Shown one piece after another: positions 10,605 through 22,950 of a stretch of 60,000 nt of DNA; the first letter of the stretch is position 1, and every line of letters begins with the position of its first letter. The notes under the pieces were generated by a model, which did not search any database, was not told the origin of the DNA, and saw only the letters and a list, made by a program, of their open reading frames with translations. This stretch comes from Symsagittifera roscoffensis (Eukaryota; Xenacoelomorpha; Acoela; Convolutidae). Position numbers and translations under genes: made by a program. Where the stretch lies: contig NC_087062.1 of NCBI RefSeq assembly GCF_963678635.1, positions 57,492,129 to 57,552,128 of the forward strand. Reading direction: 5' to 3'.

Positions 10605-13600
10605 CTAAAATCACACCTTTGAAAGTGGACCGGCGGACCGGGTTCGGTTCTTGCAAATTTTCCATTTTATACACAGGAAATTAATATGTATTTATTTATT
10701 TAATTCGTGTTCTCATCGACACTATCGGTAACAAAGTGCATTTACCGATGAAAGCGAAGGTGATTAAATCATGTATAGGGTGCTCCGTAGATCTCTTATT
10801 ATAAATTAGCTGCTCTCTACTGTTGTAATTACACTGCAATTGAAATGCAACTACGTTTTGCCAGAAAGCGAAGCAAATCGAGCTACGGTACCAAAATTTG
10901 TCCTTAACCTGGAAATTAAAAAACGCTCAATACATCATAGCTAAGCAACCGACAGGTAAAGATTCAAACGTGCAATCAATTCCGATATCCGCTCTATACT
11001 ATTACATCAACGTCATGGTTATATTGCAATAAAGAGACAGGTCGTCAACTATAAAAACTCTATATTAAGCAATCAGAACCGAGATACGAAAAACTAAAGT
11101 ACACAACAATAACTCAGAGGCGAAGCGGAGCTTGACATCACTTGCAATACAACGCAAGCGCAGCATTGCAAGCCAGTGAATAGAAAATGAGACGGAAAGA
11201 ACAAAATCAAAAAAAAATACAGTACTTGTATTTTTTTGAAATTTTGGAAATTAGGTGCCCTAAAAGTTCTTTGAATTTCTAGAACAATTTATGATTTGAT
11301 AATTCATTGATAAAATTAACCCATTTTGAGAAAACTGGATCTAATGAGTAAACTTTTTATTTAGCTGGAAAAAATGAAAATTAAACTCCCCTTGCGAAAC
11401 TAGAAGTCAATCACGTTTTTTCGAACCTTTTACACTTTGCTATTTGATAGTGGACTTTGCCCTCAATTTAATCAAGGAAATGAACTGAACTTGAAAAAAA
11501 TCAAAAGTCAAACAGCGAAAAAATAAATTTGAGCCAGAACAAACATTAAGACATTTACTGAAACAAAAAATGGAGAAAAAAAATAATCGCGACCTATATA
11601 AGAGTCTGAACAGCGTTCATCGACTCTTAGTAATAATTACCGAAAAAAAAAACGAAAAACAACCACCAGTATACACTAAGCTTTTATACATTCTGTAATT
11701 CAAACACGACAAAAAGATGTTCAAATACAACCATAGAACTCATATGAGTTTAAAAGCAGAACATTAAAATCAAAATCAACACAAGATTTCAACACAGAGG
11801 CAAAGCTGCGCTCCGCAAAAACTATCGTGAACACATCAAACAGCTGTATAAAGTGCAATAAAAAATAAGCCTCGAATTGGTGCAAATTCGGCTACGTCTT
11901 GAATTCATTCTGCAAGAGATCATGAGTCTCACACACTACCCACTCAGCCACGGACGCTTAATAAACACAAAAACTAGCCACAAACAAAGCAGAACACATG
12001 CTACGAAATTTCCAATGCTGCAGACCGTGATTATAGCAAAACGTTCCACCAAATAAGTGAACACGTAGAAAAAACATTTTTATTTGCGAGTTAGCTTAGA
12101 AAAAAAAGAAGGTACGTACTAATAAACTAACGGTGGCAACTTTTTATTGCCAAGAAAGCGCTAAAAGAGGCTTCCAAAAAGAAATTTCCTGAAAAGCAAC
12201 TAAATGTTTTATTTCTTGAATGATATTTTTTTAATTCTAATTCTACTATTAAAAGGTTATCATAAACCTGCTGGCTCTCTCTTTTTCGCTCAATATTATC
12301 CTAAAAATCCAAAAATTTTACACCCTTTTTCTCGACACTGACTCAAGTTTATGGAAACTTTTAAACGTCGTTCGGATCACGTTTGTAAAGTCTTGTAAAA
12401 TTTTTATCACGCGGCTAATTCCGGTGAGTATTTGTTACGTGATAAACAAAAAATATATACCCAAATAACAAGTTCCTCGAAATTTTCCAGGATCGAAGAT
12501 TTTTATTCCGCTGGCAAACTTAAAATGCAACAATCATCTTCAAAACTTAAATTCGATCGTTTTCTTTCCTATGTACACTTCGCATTTGGACGGCATAACT
12601 TTACTTTTTTAAAGTAAACCACTTGCTGAAAAAACCATTCGAGTTAAAAGTTGTATCACTTTGTTCATTGACATTTAGATTACCTATTCTACATATTTCC
12701 TACCCTCGGAACAAATTTTTCAAATTGGTTTCTCAAAATTTGTTTCACAATGGCAACTTTAGTCAGAGATTTACAGCAAGAATACCAACTGGTTGCAAAA
12801 TGATAGTAACTTAACAATTGAACTTCGATTTAAAAATGCCAATTTAGTTTGAATTAAAAATTAGCAAATAATTATCAATAGACCAAAAAACAGGTTCCAA
12901 TTTTAAACTTACTGCATAAATTAGAAGTGTTTGGCGAAAATACGAGATTTCCAAATCTGAGAATATGCTCTTTCATCAATATCGGCATGACAAAATGCGG
13001 TCATATTTGTTTTGACGAAAAAATGAAAAGTGTGTAAGCAAAGATAACTTCGACCAGATACAAGAAAAGTAGAAAGACGGTTCAACTACTACATTTCAAC
13101 AAGCCAAATAGTAAATTTTTCCATAAGACACAGAAGCAAAGCTTCGCAAAACCTAGCGAGATCACGAGAAAAAGCAGCTCATAAAGTGCAATAAGAAATA
13201 GTTTTCAAAGTATTAAAAACTCGGCTACATATTCGATTCGATCTGCGACCTAGAGATTATGAGACTTCTGCACTAGCCCTTCACAATTAATACATCACAA
13301 ACACTAGCCACAAATAAAGTACTTTCAATAAACATTTTTATTTGCGAGTTAGGTTAGAAAAAAAGAAAGTTCGTACTAATACACTAGCTACTGGCTAGTG
13401 TAAATACAACAATGACAAACTGTAACTATGTGACAGATCGTAAAAAGAAAACATAGCCAATCGAAGATTGGAAAAGACTAATTAACGCACGTAAACATAA
13501 AAAACACGCTGACTTTCGACTTTCAAAGAAAAAAATGGATACCTTTTAAGCTCTTAGAATTTCTAGAACAATTTATGATTGGCGCTTTCATGATAACATT

Positions 13601-14398
13601 GACCCAACTAGAGAAAACTGGATCAATAGATAAAAATATATACCTCTGGAAATCTAAAAATTAAATTCCACTTTCGAAACTAGAAATCGTTCATGTTTTT
13701 CTTTCGCGCCGTTTTCCACGTTTGTATTTGGAGAGTGCTATTTATGTCACTTTCAGCAGATGAATTTCAATTGAACTAAAAAAGTGAATTATATTTAAGT
13801 GCATCAATATTTTTAGACTTTTTCTTGAAAAAAAAAACAAAAAAATCAGCATACAAGATTTTTTCGCACTACGTTCATTACTCTTAAACAACAATCATTG
13901 TTTGAATTCAAGTCATTCTATATCCTCTTCATTAAAATAACGAGAAATAAACGTGTGAACATTGTTCTGCCAAAATACACTTTTCTCAGCTGTTAAGCTA
14001 CCTTCTTTCACAAACTATTTTTTCATACGCCCAGGCAAAAACTAATTATAAGAGCAAATGACCTATTTCAGAAAGTTTTTGCATACTGAAGCAAATTTTT
14101 CAGACAGAACTTGACCCAGAATAGCCTAAAAATCAAATATGCACGCGAAAAATGTTCAAATTTGGCAGATTGCTTTTAAAAATGATTTTTGTCGATCTGG
14201 ATTTTGGCTTTCTTCTTTAGATTGGTTCGTTTTTCGGAAACGGCAATTTGCGAGAAATTCGTTTTGCAAACGACCGTTTTCGTCTGGACGTATGAACAAA
14301 CAATTTAATGAAAAAAGTAGCATAACAGCATCCAAAAGTGTATCCAGGCACACCAACGTTCTCATGTCACTTGTCGTTGTTTAAATGAAGAAGATATA

Positions 14399-15126
14399 CA
14401 GTGCTGATTTAAATTATCCGGACAAATCGAACAAAACTGGGATTTTCAAACGCTTTTTTCTCAAATTGGGTTAAGATTAGACAAAAAGTGAACAGAACAA
14501 AAGTTGCTTAGAATTTCATCAGAATTATTATGGTGCTATTTTTTCTCCGAAATTCTCAACCAAAATTTTACCCCAAGAATGGGTCATTTTGGCTTTTTTC
14601 AGTTAATCAAGAATTACGCGGAAACTACTTTGTTAATTGATAAGAAAATTTTATCACAGGAAGCCTCTTACGCAGCTCAACAAAGTTTAAGGAGGGTTAA
14701 ATCTCCAAAAATTTGCGCAAATTGTTTAAAATATATTTTTAAACAGAGATTCTGGGTTTTATATAGTAAAAATCACATTTATTGACTATCAAGTGAAACT
14801 TTTTTCTCTTATACTGGTTTTTGGAGATTTAACCCCTTTTAAACTTTGTTGAGCTGCGTAAGAGGCTTCCTGTGATAAAATTATCTTATCAATTAACAAA
14901 GTAGTTTCCGCTTAATTCTTGATTAACTGAAAAAAGCCAAAATGACCCATTCTTGGGGTAAAATTTTGGTTGAGAATTTCGGAGAAAATTTCTTGGTTAA
15001 TTCTGATGAAATTCTAAGCAACTTTTGTTCTGTTCACTTTTTGTCTAATCTTAACCCAATTTGAGAAAAAAGCGTTTGAAAATTCAAGTTTTGTTCGTTA
15101 TGTCCGGATAATTTAAATCAGCACTG
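14399..15126. mobile_element. 728-base fold-back DNA transposon, copy B
   Basis: The same insertion as 5389-6116, at the same place in the duplicated block, again with TA on both sides. A few bases differ (for example near 14882 and 15099). This shows the insertion predates the divergence of the two versions. Confidence 0.85.
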
Positions 15127-15941
15127 TAGAATGACTTGAATTTAAACAATAACAATTAAAATTTTTCTTTGTTGTATTTGAAGTTCTTGAAGCGACGTAT
15201 TTGAATTACAAAAGGTATATAAATTACCTAGATGTCACTAAGCCAACAACAGGTGGGTAAATCCCATTGAGCCGAAATGGAAAAGCCATAGAAACTGTTG
15301 GCATAACAAAAATTTGAGCAATTAAGTTTGTAAACTTTGAAATGTACAACACAAACTGCCTTAAGTTTTCAAAAAAACCCAAGTTTGTTTGCATTTGAAG
15401 CAACAAAACATAAGATAACTAAGCCGAGAAAACACGCCGAAAATAATTTAGCTAAATGATCCTTCAAGCGAAAAAATGAAAAGGAAAATCAAGGAAATAT
15501 ATACGTCATGGCCTAAGATTTTCTCGAGGGGGCGGGGTTAAGTTGTCAAAAAATTTTTAAAAACATCTTGATGACATTTTAATTAGGTTGCCGAAATTGA
15601 TTTTCCGATTGCTCCCAGAACACTATAACGACAACAAATTCAACAATTTTCAGCAAATAGTCCATTTTTGGGCACTTTCTGGAAAATTTTGACCCAAATC
15701 GCGTTTTTTAGACGCGCTCTAACCCTTCAAGTTAGTATGTATTGGCTCCAAAGGCGCCTTTAGAAAACTTTTAGGGTCAGTCGGTCGAAACTGGATATCG
15801 AAAACAGTATCAAGGGGGAGACTCTTTGGGTTGTGCAGGAGGTCGAATCCCTGAGAGGGGGCATCCCCCCAAATCCGCCTCTGGTCAGGGCTATTAACTT
15901 ACAGGAGAGAAATTAAAGAAGAAAATCAAAAATACTTGCAT

Positions 15942-16157
15942 CTACGATAAAAACTTGCTGACAGCACAAGAAAACTACCAGATGTGGCAACAAAGCAGAC
16001 AAAACATAAGCAGGCAATGAAAGTCCGACCATTCAATTTCTCCCGAAAAATTTTCAATACCAAACATACTGAAAAAAAAACAAGGTCAGACCGGGAATCA
16101 GACCGCGTTACTTCTGGACCAAGTGAGTAGGAGTCTCTAAGGTCCTAAGGTCCACTG
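15942..16157 (-). mobile_element. ~216-base SINE-like insertion present only in copy B
   Basis: Copy A runs straight from TACTTGCAT to AATCACC at about 6930; copy B has about 216 extra bases between these words. The end of the insertion has tRNA-like features on the minus strand (about 16085-16155). I see no clear target-site duplication, so a deletion in A is also possible. Confidence 0.55.
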
Positions 16158-16404
16158 ATAAATCACCTTCACAATTTCTTACAGATTTGTAAGGAAAGTT
16201 GTTTACGGGGGAAAAAGGTCTATTTCCCGATTAGAATACTCTTGCTCTGGCAAGATTAATCATTAATTATTCCTGCGTATGTTTTTTTCTTATTTCGACT
16301 TGATTGATTAAAACAGTATTTGTCTATTTGATGAACTGTCTGCCTAAATTTGTCTAAGACCGCATACCCACCGTCATCTACAACACTCCAGTTTGACAGC
16401 TTAC

Positions 16405-16564
16405 CCATGTGCCAGTTCCGAGGGTCAAATGAGCCAGCATGAGAGATCCGGCCGCTAACAGTGATTCTCTGTATTTGCAGAATGCATACTCCAGCACGCT
16501 ACACTCCAGAAAGAAGCGGGCCTGACACAGCACAGTGAAATTGTTGTTCTGCACAGTCGAATAC
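16405..16564 (-). CDS. cyclin B3-like exon 8, copy B
   Basis: Residues 519-572, the first three helices of the second cyclin fold, with AAGSLMLAH in the place of the conserved Ala-Ala-Gly/Ser helix of cyclins. The exon enters in phase 2 (AG|G makes the last Arg of FLRR) and leaves in phase 0 at TGG before GTAAGC. Confidence 0.9.
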
Positions 16565-16809
16565 CTAAAGAAGAAGATTCCATCAAATCCACAATTCGAT
16601 GTAATTCTCCCTAAATATCTCTTTTCGAGGAGAAAGGTCAAAATTCTATTCAGCGAATGCCGCATGCATTAATTTATTTTAAAAAAAACGAAGCGGAAGA
16701 ATTTCTACAAGTTCAAAATGAATATATCAAAACTTACAGCTACAAAATATCCGTACATTCTTAATTTCATTGCCACTAAATCCCAACGTCTCAAATAAAA
16801 CTAAGTGAC

Positions 16810-16958
16810 CTTCTGAGGAAGCGGTATGAGAGAGGGTATCCGATATCGAACTTGAGCCTTCGCAGGATGTCCTGCTCAAGTCTGATCAGGTCATCCTCAA
16901 AATAGGTTGTACTTCCACAGAGGTCGAGAAAGTCCGTCATCGGTGCTGGTATTCTGTC
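16810..16958 (-). CDS. cyclin B3-like exon 7, copy B
   Basis: Residues 470-519. It contains DRIPAPMTDFLDLC (where many B cyclins have E-x-x-P-P-x-x-x-D-F), the ILRRLKFDIGYPLSYRFLRR segment that closes the first cyclin fold, and the link to the second. The acceptor is TTACAG; the donor GTCACT is weak beyond GT. Confidence 0.92.
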
Positions 16959-17093
16959 CTGTAATGTACACACAGCATTGAAGAAAATGTATTATCATAT
17001 CAGTGAACTTCTCTTGAAGATTGACTTTTCTTGACGCCTTTTCTTTATTAACAAATGTAGCAAATGTTTGCGACTGCCTTTTCCATGACTTAC

Positions 17094-17237
17094 ATCATAT
17101 TTAGTGGCTATGAATAGACAAGTGACTCCGAGGAGCTGATAGTTCGTCTTCAAAATCTGCTTTTTCGTCAGATACATGTCACACATTTTGAATGCGTGAT
17201 AAATAATCTCATGGTTCAGCGCCAAGGCCTCTTGCAC
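17094..17237 (-). CDS. cyclin B3-like exon 6, copy B
   Basis: Residues 422-469. This is the heart of the cyclin box that contacts the cyclin-dependent kinase. It follows directly on exon 5 in phase 0, giving DWFIE-VQEALALNHE across the junction, which is the DWLVEVQExFxLNHE of cyclin B3. The acceptor is TTTAG and the donor GTAAGT. Confidence 0.93.
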
Positions 17238-18012
17238 CTAAACATGAACAAAATAATTAACAAGAAAAATCAAGGCAAGACTGACTTCAGCAACCCAAAA
17301 ATACTGTCAAAGCTATGTACCTACTGTAAAATACATGGGTGGATTTAGAAGGTGGAGGGATTCGACCCCCTTAGCACCCAAAGTGCCCCACATTAAGTAC
17401 TATTATCGACATATAATTTCGGCCGACTGACTCTTAAAATTTTCTACAGCCGCGTTCGGCGCCAATATACAGTTATTTTGGGGGGTTGTTTGTTGAAAAA
17501 CTGACTTGTTCGTTGAAAAACTGACTTGTTCGTTGAAAAACTGACTTGTTTGATGAAAAAATCTTCAACTTTTGAATTTTCAAGAAACAATACATGCCTT
17601 TAGCGCTCTTTTGGGGTTATGAGCCTGAGCAAATTTTAAGACTTTTCTTCAAAAAAAAACAATAAAACATCTGCAACTTTATAAAAGTCTGAACTACGTT
17701 CATCGACTCATAACAAATGAAATGAAGTGAACTCTCGCTTCGCGTGGAAGGGAGATGTCTCAATGCATTTCTGAGTCAAATTTATAACCAATTGTAAATA
17801 ACTTATATTTCATAAAATCTTCGCCTATCTTAGCAACGTACTTTTTGATTTCATTGAATAAAAGTTGATTATTTCTTTTTAAAATAACAGTTAACAAAAC
17901 AAGACTGCTCGTATCAGGGCGGAGCCCTGAATGTTCCGACTGCCTTTTAAGGCATACGGAGCAGTAATAACCTTAAAAAATTAAATTAAAGAAATTAAAA
18001 CTTTTTATGAAA

Positions 18013-18330
18013 ATCAATTCAAATTGCTTTTTAAATTTTACACTAGGCGAGCTCTTCAACCTAATTTTGGCAACCTGAAAAAGGTCAAATTTATCAAAAA
18101 TCTCCTCTTCTCGATAAAATACGCCATATAAAGTATTTTATCGAGATTTGTTATCACAATCTTACAAAAAAGACCTGTTGGACTGTTAATTTTCAAAAAA
18201 TTACCAGCGGCACAAAAATCAATTCAAATTGCTTTTTAAATTTTACATTAGGCGAGCTCTTCAACCTAATTTTGTCAACCTGAAAAAGGTCAAATTTATC
18301 GAAAATCTCCTCTTCTCGATAAAATACGCC
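18013..18330. repeat. two ~110-180-base direct repeat units (third unit at 19198-19375)
   Basis: TCAATTCAAATTGCTTTTTAA...CTCCTCTTCTCGATAAAAT occurs at about 18013-18125, 18212-18330 and 19267-19375. The longer shared stretch, starting TTATCACAATCTTACAAAAA, is seen at 18148 and 19198. Copy A lacks the extra units, so this is a local tandem expansion. Confidence 0.7.
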
Positions 18331-18789
18331 ATATAAAGTACAAAAGGATAGAAAACTCCTTGTAACAAAACAATAATGGCAAATAAGCTTTTTTCAACCA
18401 ATTGGAACGATTTCTAAGACGGATTAAATCTCGTCTTACCCGTTAATAGCGCGAAATATATCGAGCGTTAATTATCCCAAATTGGCAATATTTAAACCCC
18501 CATAACTTTACGAGAAGTTATCACAGGTGAAATATCTTTTCAAATTTGAGCTCAGGACAACAATAGCTTTCGAATGATATTAAAAAACATTCTGTCAAAC
18601 ATGGCTAGTTAAAAAGTCGAAATTTGTCTGAAGAAAAAAAAACCCACCCCGAGCACAAATATTCCGTTACTTTCGTATCGAAAGTCGGAACAATAAAAAC
18701 CGAAAGACCGGAAAAAGACCAATTTTCTCTCCGTTTTCAAAATTATGCCGACAGAGAAGTCCAGCTTGACAAAACTTGCGGTAAAAAAA

Positions 18790-19195
18790 TTGAAAACAGA
18801 GCCAACAGACAGTGGGAAAAGAGTCAATGAACGCAATTAAACAAAAATACCGACTTGTTTCTTAGAAGCTCTTTTAATTTCTACAACAATTTTTGATTGG
18901 CTCTTTTTAGTTAAAACAGACCCATTTTGAGAAACTGGATCAAAAGGTAAAAATTAATTTCGCGGGAACCTGATTATTAAATTCCATTTTCTAAATTAGA
19001 AATCAATCGCCTTTTTCTTGCACTTTAGATTTGTGCTAATCTATAGTGGAAATTGCCTTCCTTTTAACAAAAGAAACCAAGTGAACTTACAAAGAAAGCA
19101 AAAGTCATGCCACGAAAAATCAAAATTGAGAGTGAACAAAATTTAAGTCTTTCTCCTGAGAAAACATCACTAATACCTATTTAAGAGTACTTACT
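18790..19195. repeat. R1 repeat copy
   Basis: Has the start hairpin in decayed form (GCCAACAGACAGTGGG), GAGAAACTGGATCAAAAGG, CTATAGTGGAAATTG, and the ending ATTTAAGAGTACTTAC. It lies just beyond the end of the 8.7-kb duplication. Confidence 0.5.
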
Positions 19196-19782
19196 TTGTT
19201 ATCACAATCTTACAAAAAAGACCTGTTGGACTGTTAATTTTCAAAAAATTACCAGCGGCACAAAAATCAATTCAAATTGCTTTTTAAATTTTACACTAGG
19301 CGAGCTCTTCAACCTAATTTTGTCAACCTGAAAAAGGTCAAATTTATCAAAAATCTCCTCTTCTCGATAAAATCCTAGATCGACATCTGGTAAATTACTT
19401 TATATCACAATGAAACAATTCGTGACATCTAAGTTGTTGAAAAAGTGCCTAAAAAGCTATTTTCTCTTCAGATTGCAAGCGCAAACATTGAAATGACTCA
19501 CTAAAACTTTTCGAAAAAAACCTCCATCGAGAACTCTTGTACACACCTGATTGATATAGCGTACCGCAAATAATTCAATCGTAAATTATCTAGAAGCACA
19601 ATTCAGATGCCTTAAATATGATGCTGCACTCTTCCTATTCTAAGCGAAATATTATGATTTAAAAAATTGAGTTTGCTAAGCATCTTGTATGCTAATTATT
19701 CCTCCCCCTCAAAAGAACAGGGTCTATTTCCTTAATAAGCAACAATAATTCGGCGAGCAAACCGATCGAAGCAAGAACTAAC

Positions 19783-19869
19783 CTCGATGAACCAGTCGAA
19801 CAAAATGGTTCTCATCTTCGTCGTTATGTGGGGCTGCTTGGCGATGAAATCTCCAATTGCATAATTAAC
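19783..19869 (-). CDS. cyclin B3-like exon 5 (MRAIL/DW motif)
   Basis: 87 bases (29 codons, phase 0 at both ends) encoding residues 393-421. They contain PHITTKMRTILFDWFIE, matching the cyclin signature MRAILxDWLxEV. The MRTIL part corresponds to the hydrophobic patch that binds substrates and inhibitors. The acceptor is TGTAG and the donor GTTAGT. Only one copy of this exon is present, next to copy B. Confidence 0.93.
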
Positions 19870-20044
19870 CTACACATCCAAAAAAAAGTTGGTAAATTCG
19901 TTCAAAATCTAAGCTAAAAGGTTCACGGAAATTCATCGCGTCAGTGCCATTTGACCAAGATTTTTAAGAAAGGCTTCTGTTAAATAAGTGTTCTAAATGA
20001 GAAAAACAGACAAAAAACACGGATCAAATCGAAGCTTAACGAAC

Positions 20045-20741
20045 TTCTTTTGATTTGAGGTAGCTGAAGACATCGTGCATGTAAGCTGGATTATTTTTAT
20101 CCTCCAAAATGTTATCTTTGTCGTATTTCAAAAACAGTGCATTTCTCGGAACTGGCAGCAACTCAGCTTTAGACTCCAAACGTTCATTTTCCATTTGTTT
20201 TTCTTTTTCTAACTCGGCTTCTTTCAGTTTCGCCAAGTGTTTAGCTCTGTCAGCCTCAAACTTTTCGCTTCTTTTTTCTTCTAATATCTTATCCATTTCG
20301 CGAACTATCATCTGAACTGCTCTATCTTTCGCTGCTTCCGCCTCTACACTCATTTCACTATCACTGCTACTGGGTATATAACAACTACTGTCCTTAGAAC
20401 TCACAGTCGCAGGACTGCTTAGAGTCGAGCTACAAGCTGAAACTGAACTTTGACTGGAAACTCCAATAGTGGTCCTTTCGTCTAAGTTGCCGTTAAAGTT
20501 CTTGGAGCGCACTAGTCGGTGGGCTAGCGACATGCTCGCTTCTGAGATTTTACTAATATCTGTCTGTGTATTTTCTTCATCTTCGAATTTAACTGTCCCC
20601 GATGAAATTTCTGATGGCTCGTCTGTTTTACCAGATAACTTTTTGGAGCCATCTGAAACATTTGGTTCCGTCTTCACTGCCTGACCTTCGTTAGTCAAAG
20701 TTGTGTCGGGATCGGAACTATTGGTTGTTTCCTCTTGAGAC
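20045..20741 (-). CDS. cyclin B3-like exon 4 (long N-terminal region and start of the cyclin box)
   Basis: 697 bases encoding residues 160-392. It begins with a Ser/Thr/Asp/Glu-rich, probably disordered stretch. Next comes a highly charged helix or coiled coil at about residues 310-370 (many Glu, Lys, Arg, Ala). It ends with NPAYMHDVFSYLKSKE, which aligns with the 'EYVxDIYxYLRExE' opening of the cyclin box. The exon start is an acceptor CTTTAAG in phase 2; the donor GTTCGT is unusual. The frame stays open upstream to 20824, but those codons belong to the intron because they include a repeat sequence. Confidence 0.85.
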
Positions 20742-20974
20742 CTTAAAGCATTAATAGTCGTTACAATATAAATTAATACAGAGAGGCGAAGCTGAGCTTC
20801 GCACCACTCGTGATACAAACTCAATGACTATGATTAAAGCACATTTACAGACAAATCAGCATTTGAAAAAAAAACACAGTAAAAATTGTAATATCAATTG
20901 CAAAGAAAACCGAAAAAAAAACTAGAACAGAGTTTTCGGAATAACCCAGAATAGACTAAGATTTTCAGTTTGCA

Positions 20975-21055
20975 AAAAACAGGTCCTGACTGGGATCGAA
21001 CTCCCGGACATTGTAGTCTCACGCATGGTCGTTACCAATGCGCCAAATACTCCTC
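20975..21055 (-). mobile_element. tRNA-like SINE head
   Basis: On the minus strand there is an A box TGGCGCATTGGTAACG and a B box GAGTTCGATCCC at tRNA-like spacing. The outer ends do not pair as an acceptor stem, and nearby sequence recurs at 23.24-24.04 kb and 25.35-25.8 kb, so this is a SINE rather than a tRNA gene. Confidence 0.6.
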
Positions 21056-21344
21056 GAATTTGAAATACAGCAAAAAAAAACAAGTGTAACATTTTCACGA
21101 GCGAGCTCTGTTAATAAAATTATATACGTGGAAAAATTGTAGTACCCGGTTGCAAAACCCTTGCTTATCTGAAAGATAATAAATTTGGGCCTAATTTTGC
21201 TCTAATGAATATCAATATTATTATCAATGAGAAAACCGGACCGTGGCCCTATTTTTTTGAAGTGATTGTTGGCTTAATTTTGAATTAAGTTGAATCGTGA
21301 GCCAAAAGATAAGAAAAATGATTTTAACATCAACATAAAGTAAC

Positions 21345-21439
21345 CTTCTGAGTCTAAGACTTCTTCGACGAGTCACGACAGTCCCATGAAGTTCTTCTTT
21401 CAAGTTGTTATCTGCACTCATGACTGGCTCCTCTTTCAT
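21345..21439 (-). CDS. cyclin B3-like exon 3
   Basis: 95 bases after TTTTTTAG, beginning ATGAAAGAGGAG in phase 0 and ending AGAAG before GTTACT in phase 2. This phase fits exon 4 exactly. It encodes residues 129-159 plus the split codon 160. The exon ends in an Arg-rich stretch (TRRRSLRLRR) that could act as a nuclear localisation signal. Membership of the cyclin gene rests on strand, order and phase, since the N-terminal halves of cyclins are not conserved. Confidence 0.68.
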
Positions 21440-21719
21440 CTAAAAAAGAAAACAAAAATTTGCAATCCACCTTATCTTCCATACATTATTTTTACCTATT
21501 AACTGATGTGCTAAGCAATTTTAAGCCGCTTTATAAACCTCTATCGATTCTTGTTAATTTGCCAAGCTAACATTCTTTAACTGTCAATACAAGGTTATCT
21601 TAAAGGGGATAGATACTAGATCGAATGGTTTCACCATAATAATTTTTGCAAATGAAATAAGAAAATGGTATGTTGTCGGAGTATAGAACACACCAAAAAA
21701 ACCATTGGACACAACATAC

Positions 21720-21899
21720 CGTGACAGCCTTTTTAGATGGTGGTTTTTGCTGATTTCTGGCCGAACTGCTTCTGGTTCGTTTTCTTGCAACATTTTTCCC
21801 CTCAACCATTTTCGCCTTTTCTGTCTCGCGGCTTTCATCGTTGCCATTTATTTTCTTGGCACTTCGCACGGCTTGTTTCTGAGTTGGCTTTTTCGTTTG
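21720..21899 (-). CDS. cyclin B3-like exon 2
   Basis: 180 bases (60 codons, phase 0 at both ends) between an acceptor GTTTAG and a donor GTATGT, encoding residues 69-128. It is very basic and polar (KKPTQKQ, ARKRTRSSS, PPSKK), as expected of the disordered regulatory N-terminus of a mitotic cyclin, and has likely nuclear-import signals. It is placed in the gene by order, strand and phase. Confidence 0.68.
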
Positions 21900-21964
21900 C
21901 TAAACAAAACTGAACTGTAAAAAGAGCATCTTAAAACTAGTTCTTGTAGTCCATTCAAAATTAA

Positions 21965-22165
21965 AACGCAGAGACAAAGCTGTCACTTTTAAAACACAGC
22001 GGCGATAACACGACAAAAAGCAGCTCTCTTAAGTGAAATAAGAAAAATTAGAAATAAGCCTCGAATTAGTAAAAATTCGACTGCGTCTAAGATTCGAATC
22101 GGCCAACTAGAGACTAAGATTCTGATGCTCACACTCTAACCATTCAGCCACGGATGCTCAATAGC
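21965..22165 (-). mobile_element. tRNA-derived SINE, best-preserved head
   Basis: The minus strand starts near 22160 with GCATCCGTGGCTGAATGG, holding an A box (TGGCTGAATGGTTAGAG), then a B box (CGATTCGAATC) about 45 bases further, then a tail with CGAGGCTTA. The head looks Ser/Leu-tRNA-like but ends in repeat sequence. It lies in cyclin intron 1. Confidence 0.7.
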
Positions 22166-22868
22166 TACCAAACACTAGCCACAAAAAAAGCAAAGAACAG
22201 ATGTTATGCAATTTCCACTGCTGGCTCTTTTTCCTTCAACCCCAAACTCACATGAGCATAAACTTTATGGTGTAATGAGTGGTTTAACAAGGGTGATTAT
22301 GAAGACCAAATAATTGTCATTTTTCCTAATTAGTCCGCATGTCAATTTTCATAACAATCGGTTGGTGCGTACAGTACTTTTACTAGTAAAAAAAATTGCT
22401 GGTGGGGGTAAGGAAAAAGAACCCCAATACAGTGAAATTTCTGAATAAGTGAACACATTTTTTTGAGAGTTAGATTGAAAAAAGAAGGTTCGCATTATAA
22501 CACTATGCTGATGGCTAGTGTAATAAGCAAATAAAACAAACAACAGAAAATTGCAGAAGCGTCAATGAACTTAAGAAACAAAAAAACTAGCTTTTTGAAA
22601 ATTAATCACCTCTCTCTCTTTTTGAATATAATTCGACATCCGTCATTGCAAACAGCATACGCAAAACAAAATTAGGCTCTTTCCCAGTTTCCTACCCCTT
22701 TAATTTTTTTTTCTGAAATTCAATATATAAAATTCTATTTGAAATAAACTTTCATTTTGAAAACTGCATCAAAACGTGTCAGCGTGAACAGGGGAAAAAA
22801 TTTTACAACATTTCTTGCATGCAAAAGGCCGTGTGAACAATTTTTGAGCAGCTTCATTTTGTAATTTT

Positions 22869-22950
22869 ACTGCAAAAGGGCCCAAAACTGCAAAAGGGGC
22901 CAAAAACTGCAAAACGGGCAGAGGGAAACTGCAAAAGGGTCCAAAATTAA
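22869..22950. repeat. minisatellite, four units of about 17-24 bases
   Basis: Four imperfect units of the form ACTGCAAAAGGGGCCAAAA lie head to tail. The units differ by a few bases and in spacing. Confidence 0.75.

Larger units (their letters stand above)
10227..18759. repeat. copy B of the ~8.7-kb direct duplication
   Basis: Partner of 1261-10026. It is continuous with the upstream cyclin exons at 19.8-21.9 kb, so it is the version linked to the 5' half of the gene. Copy-specific features are a 44-base insertion near 12679, a ~216-base SINE-like insertion at 15942-16157, and an extra repeat unit at 18013-18330. Confidence 0.93.

Noticed and set aside
20742-20824. Extension of cyclin exon 4 to an upstream ATG
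   Set aside because: The bases upstream of the acceptor at 20742 belong to a dispersed repeat (GAGGCGAAGC), and exon 3 fits the acceptor phase.
20975-21055. A functional tRNA gene
   Set aside because: A and B boxes are present, but no acceptor stem forms and the flanks are shared by other repeats.
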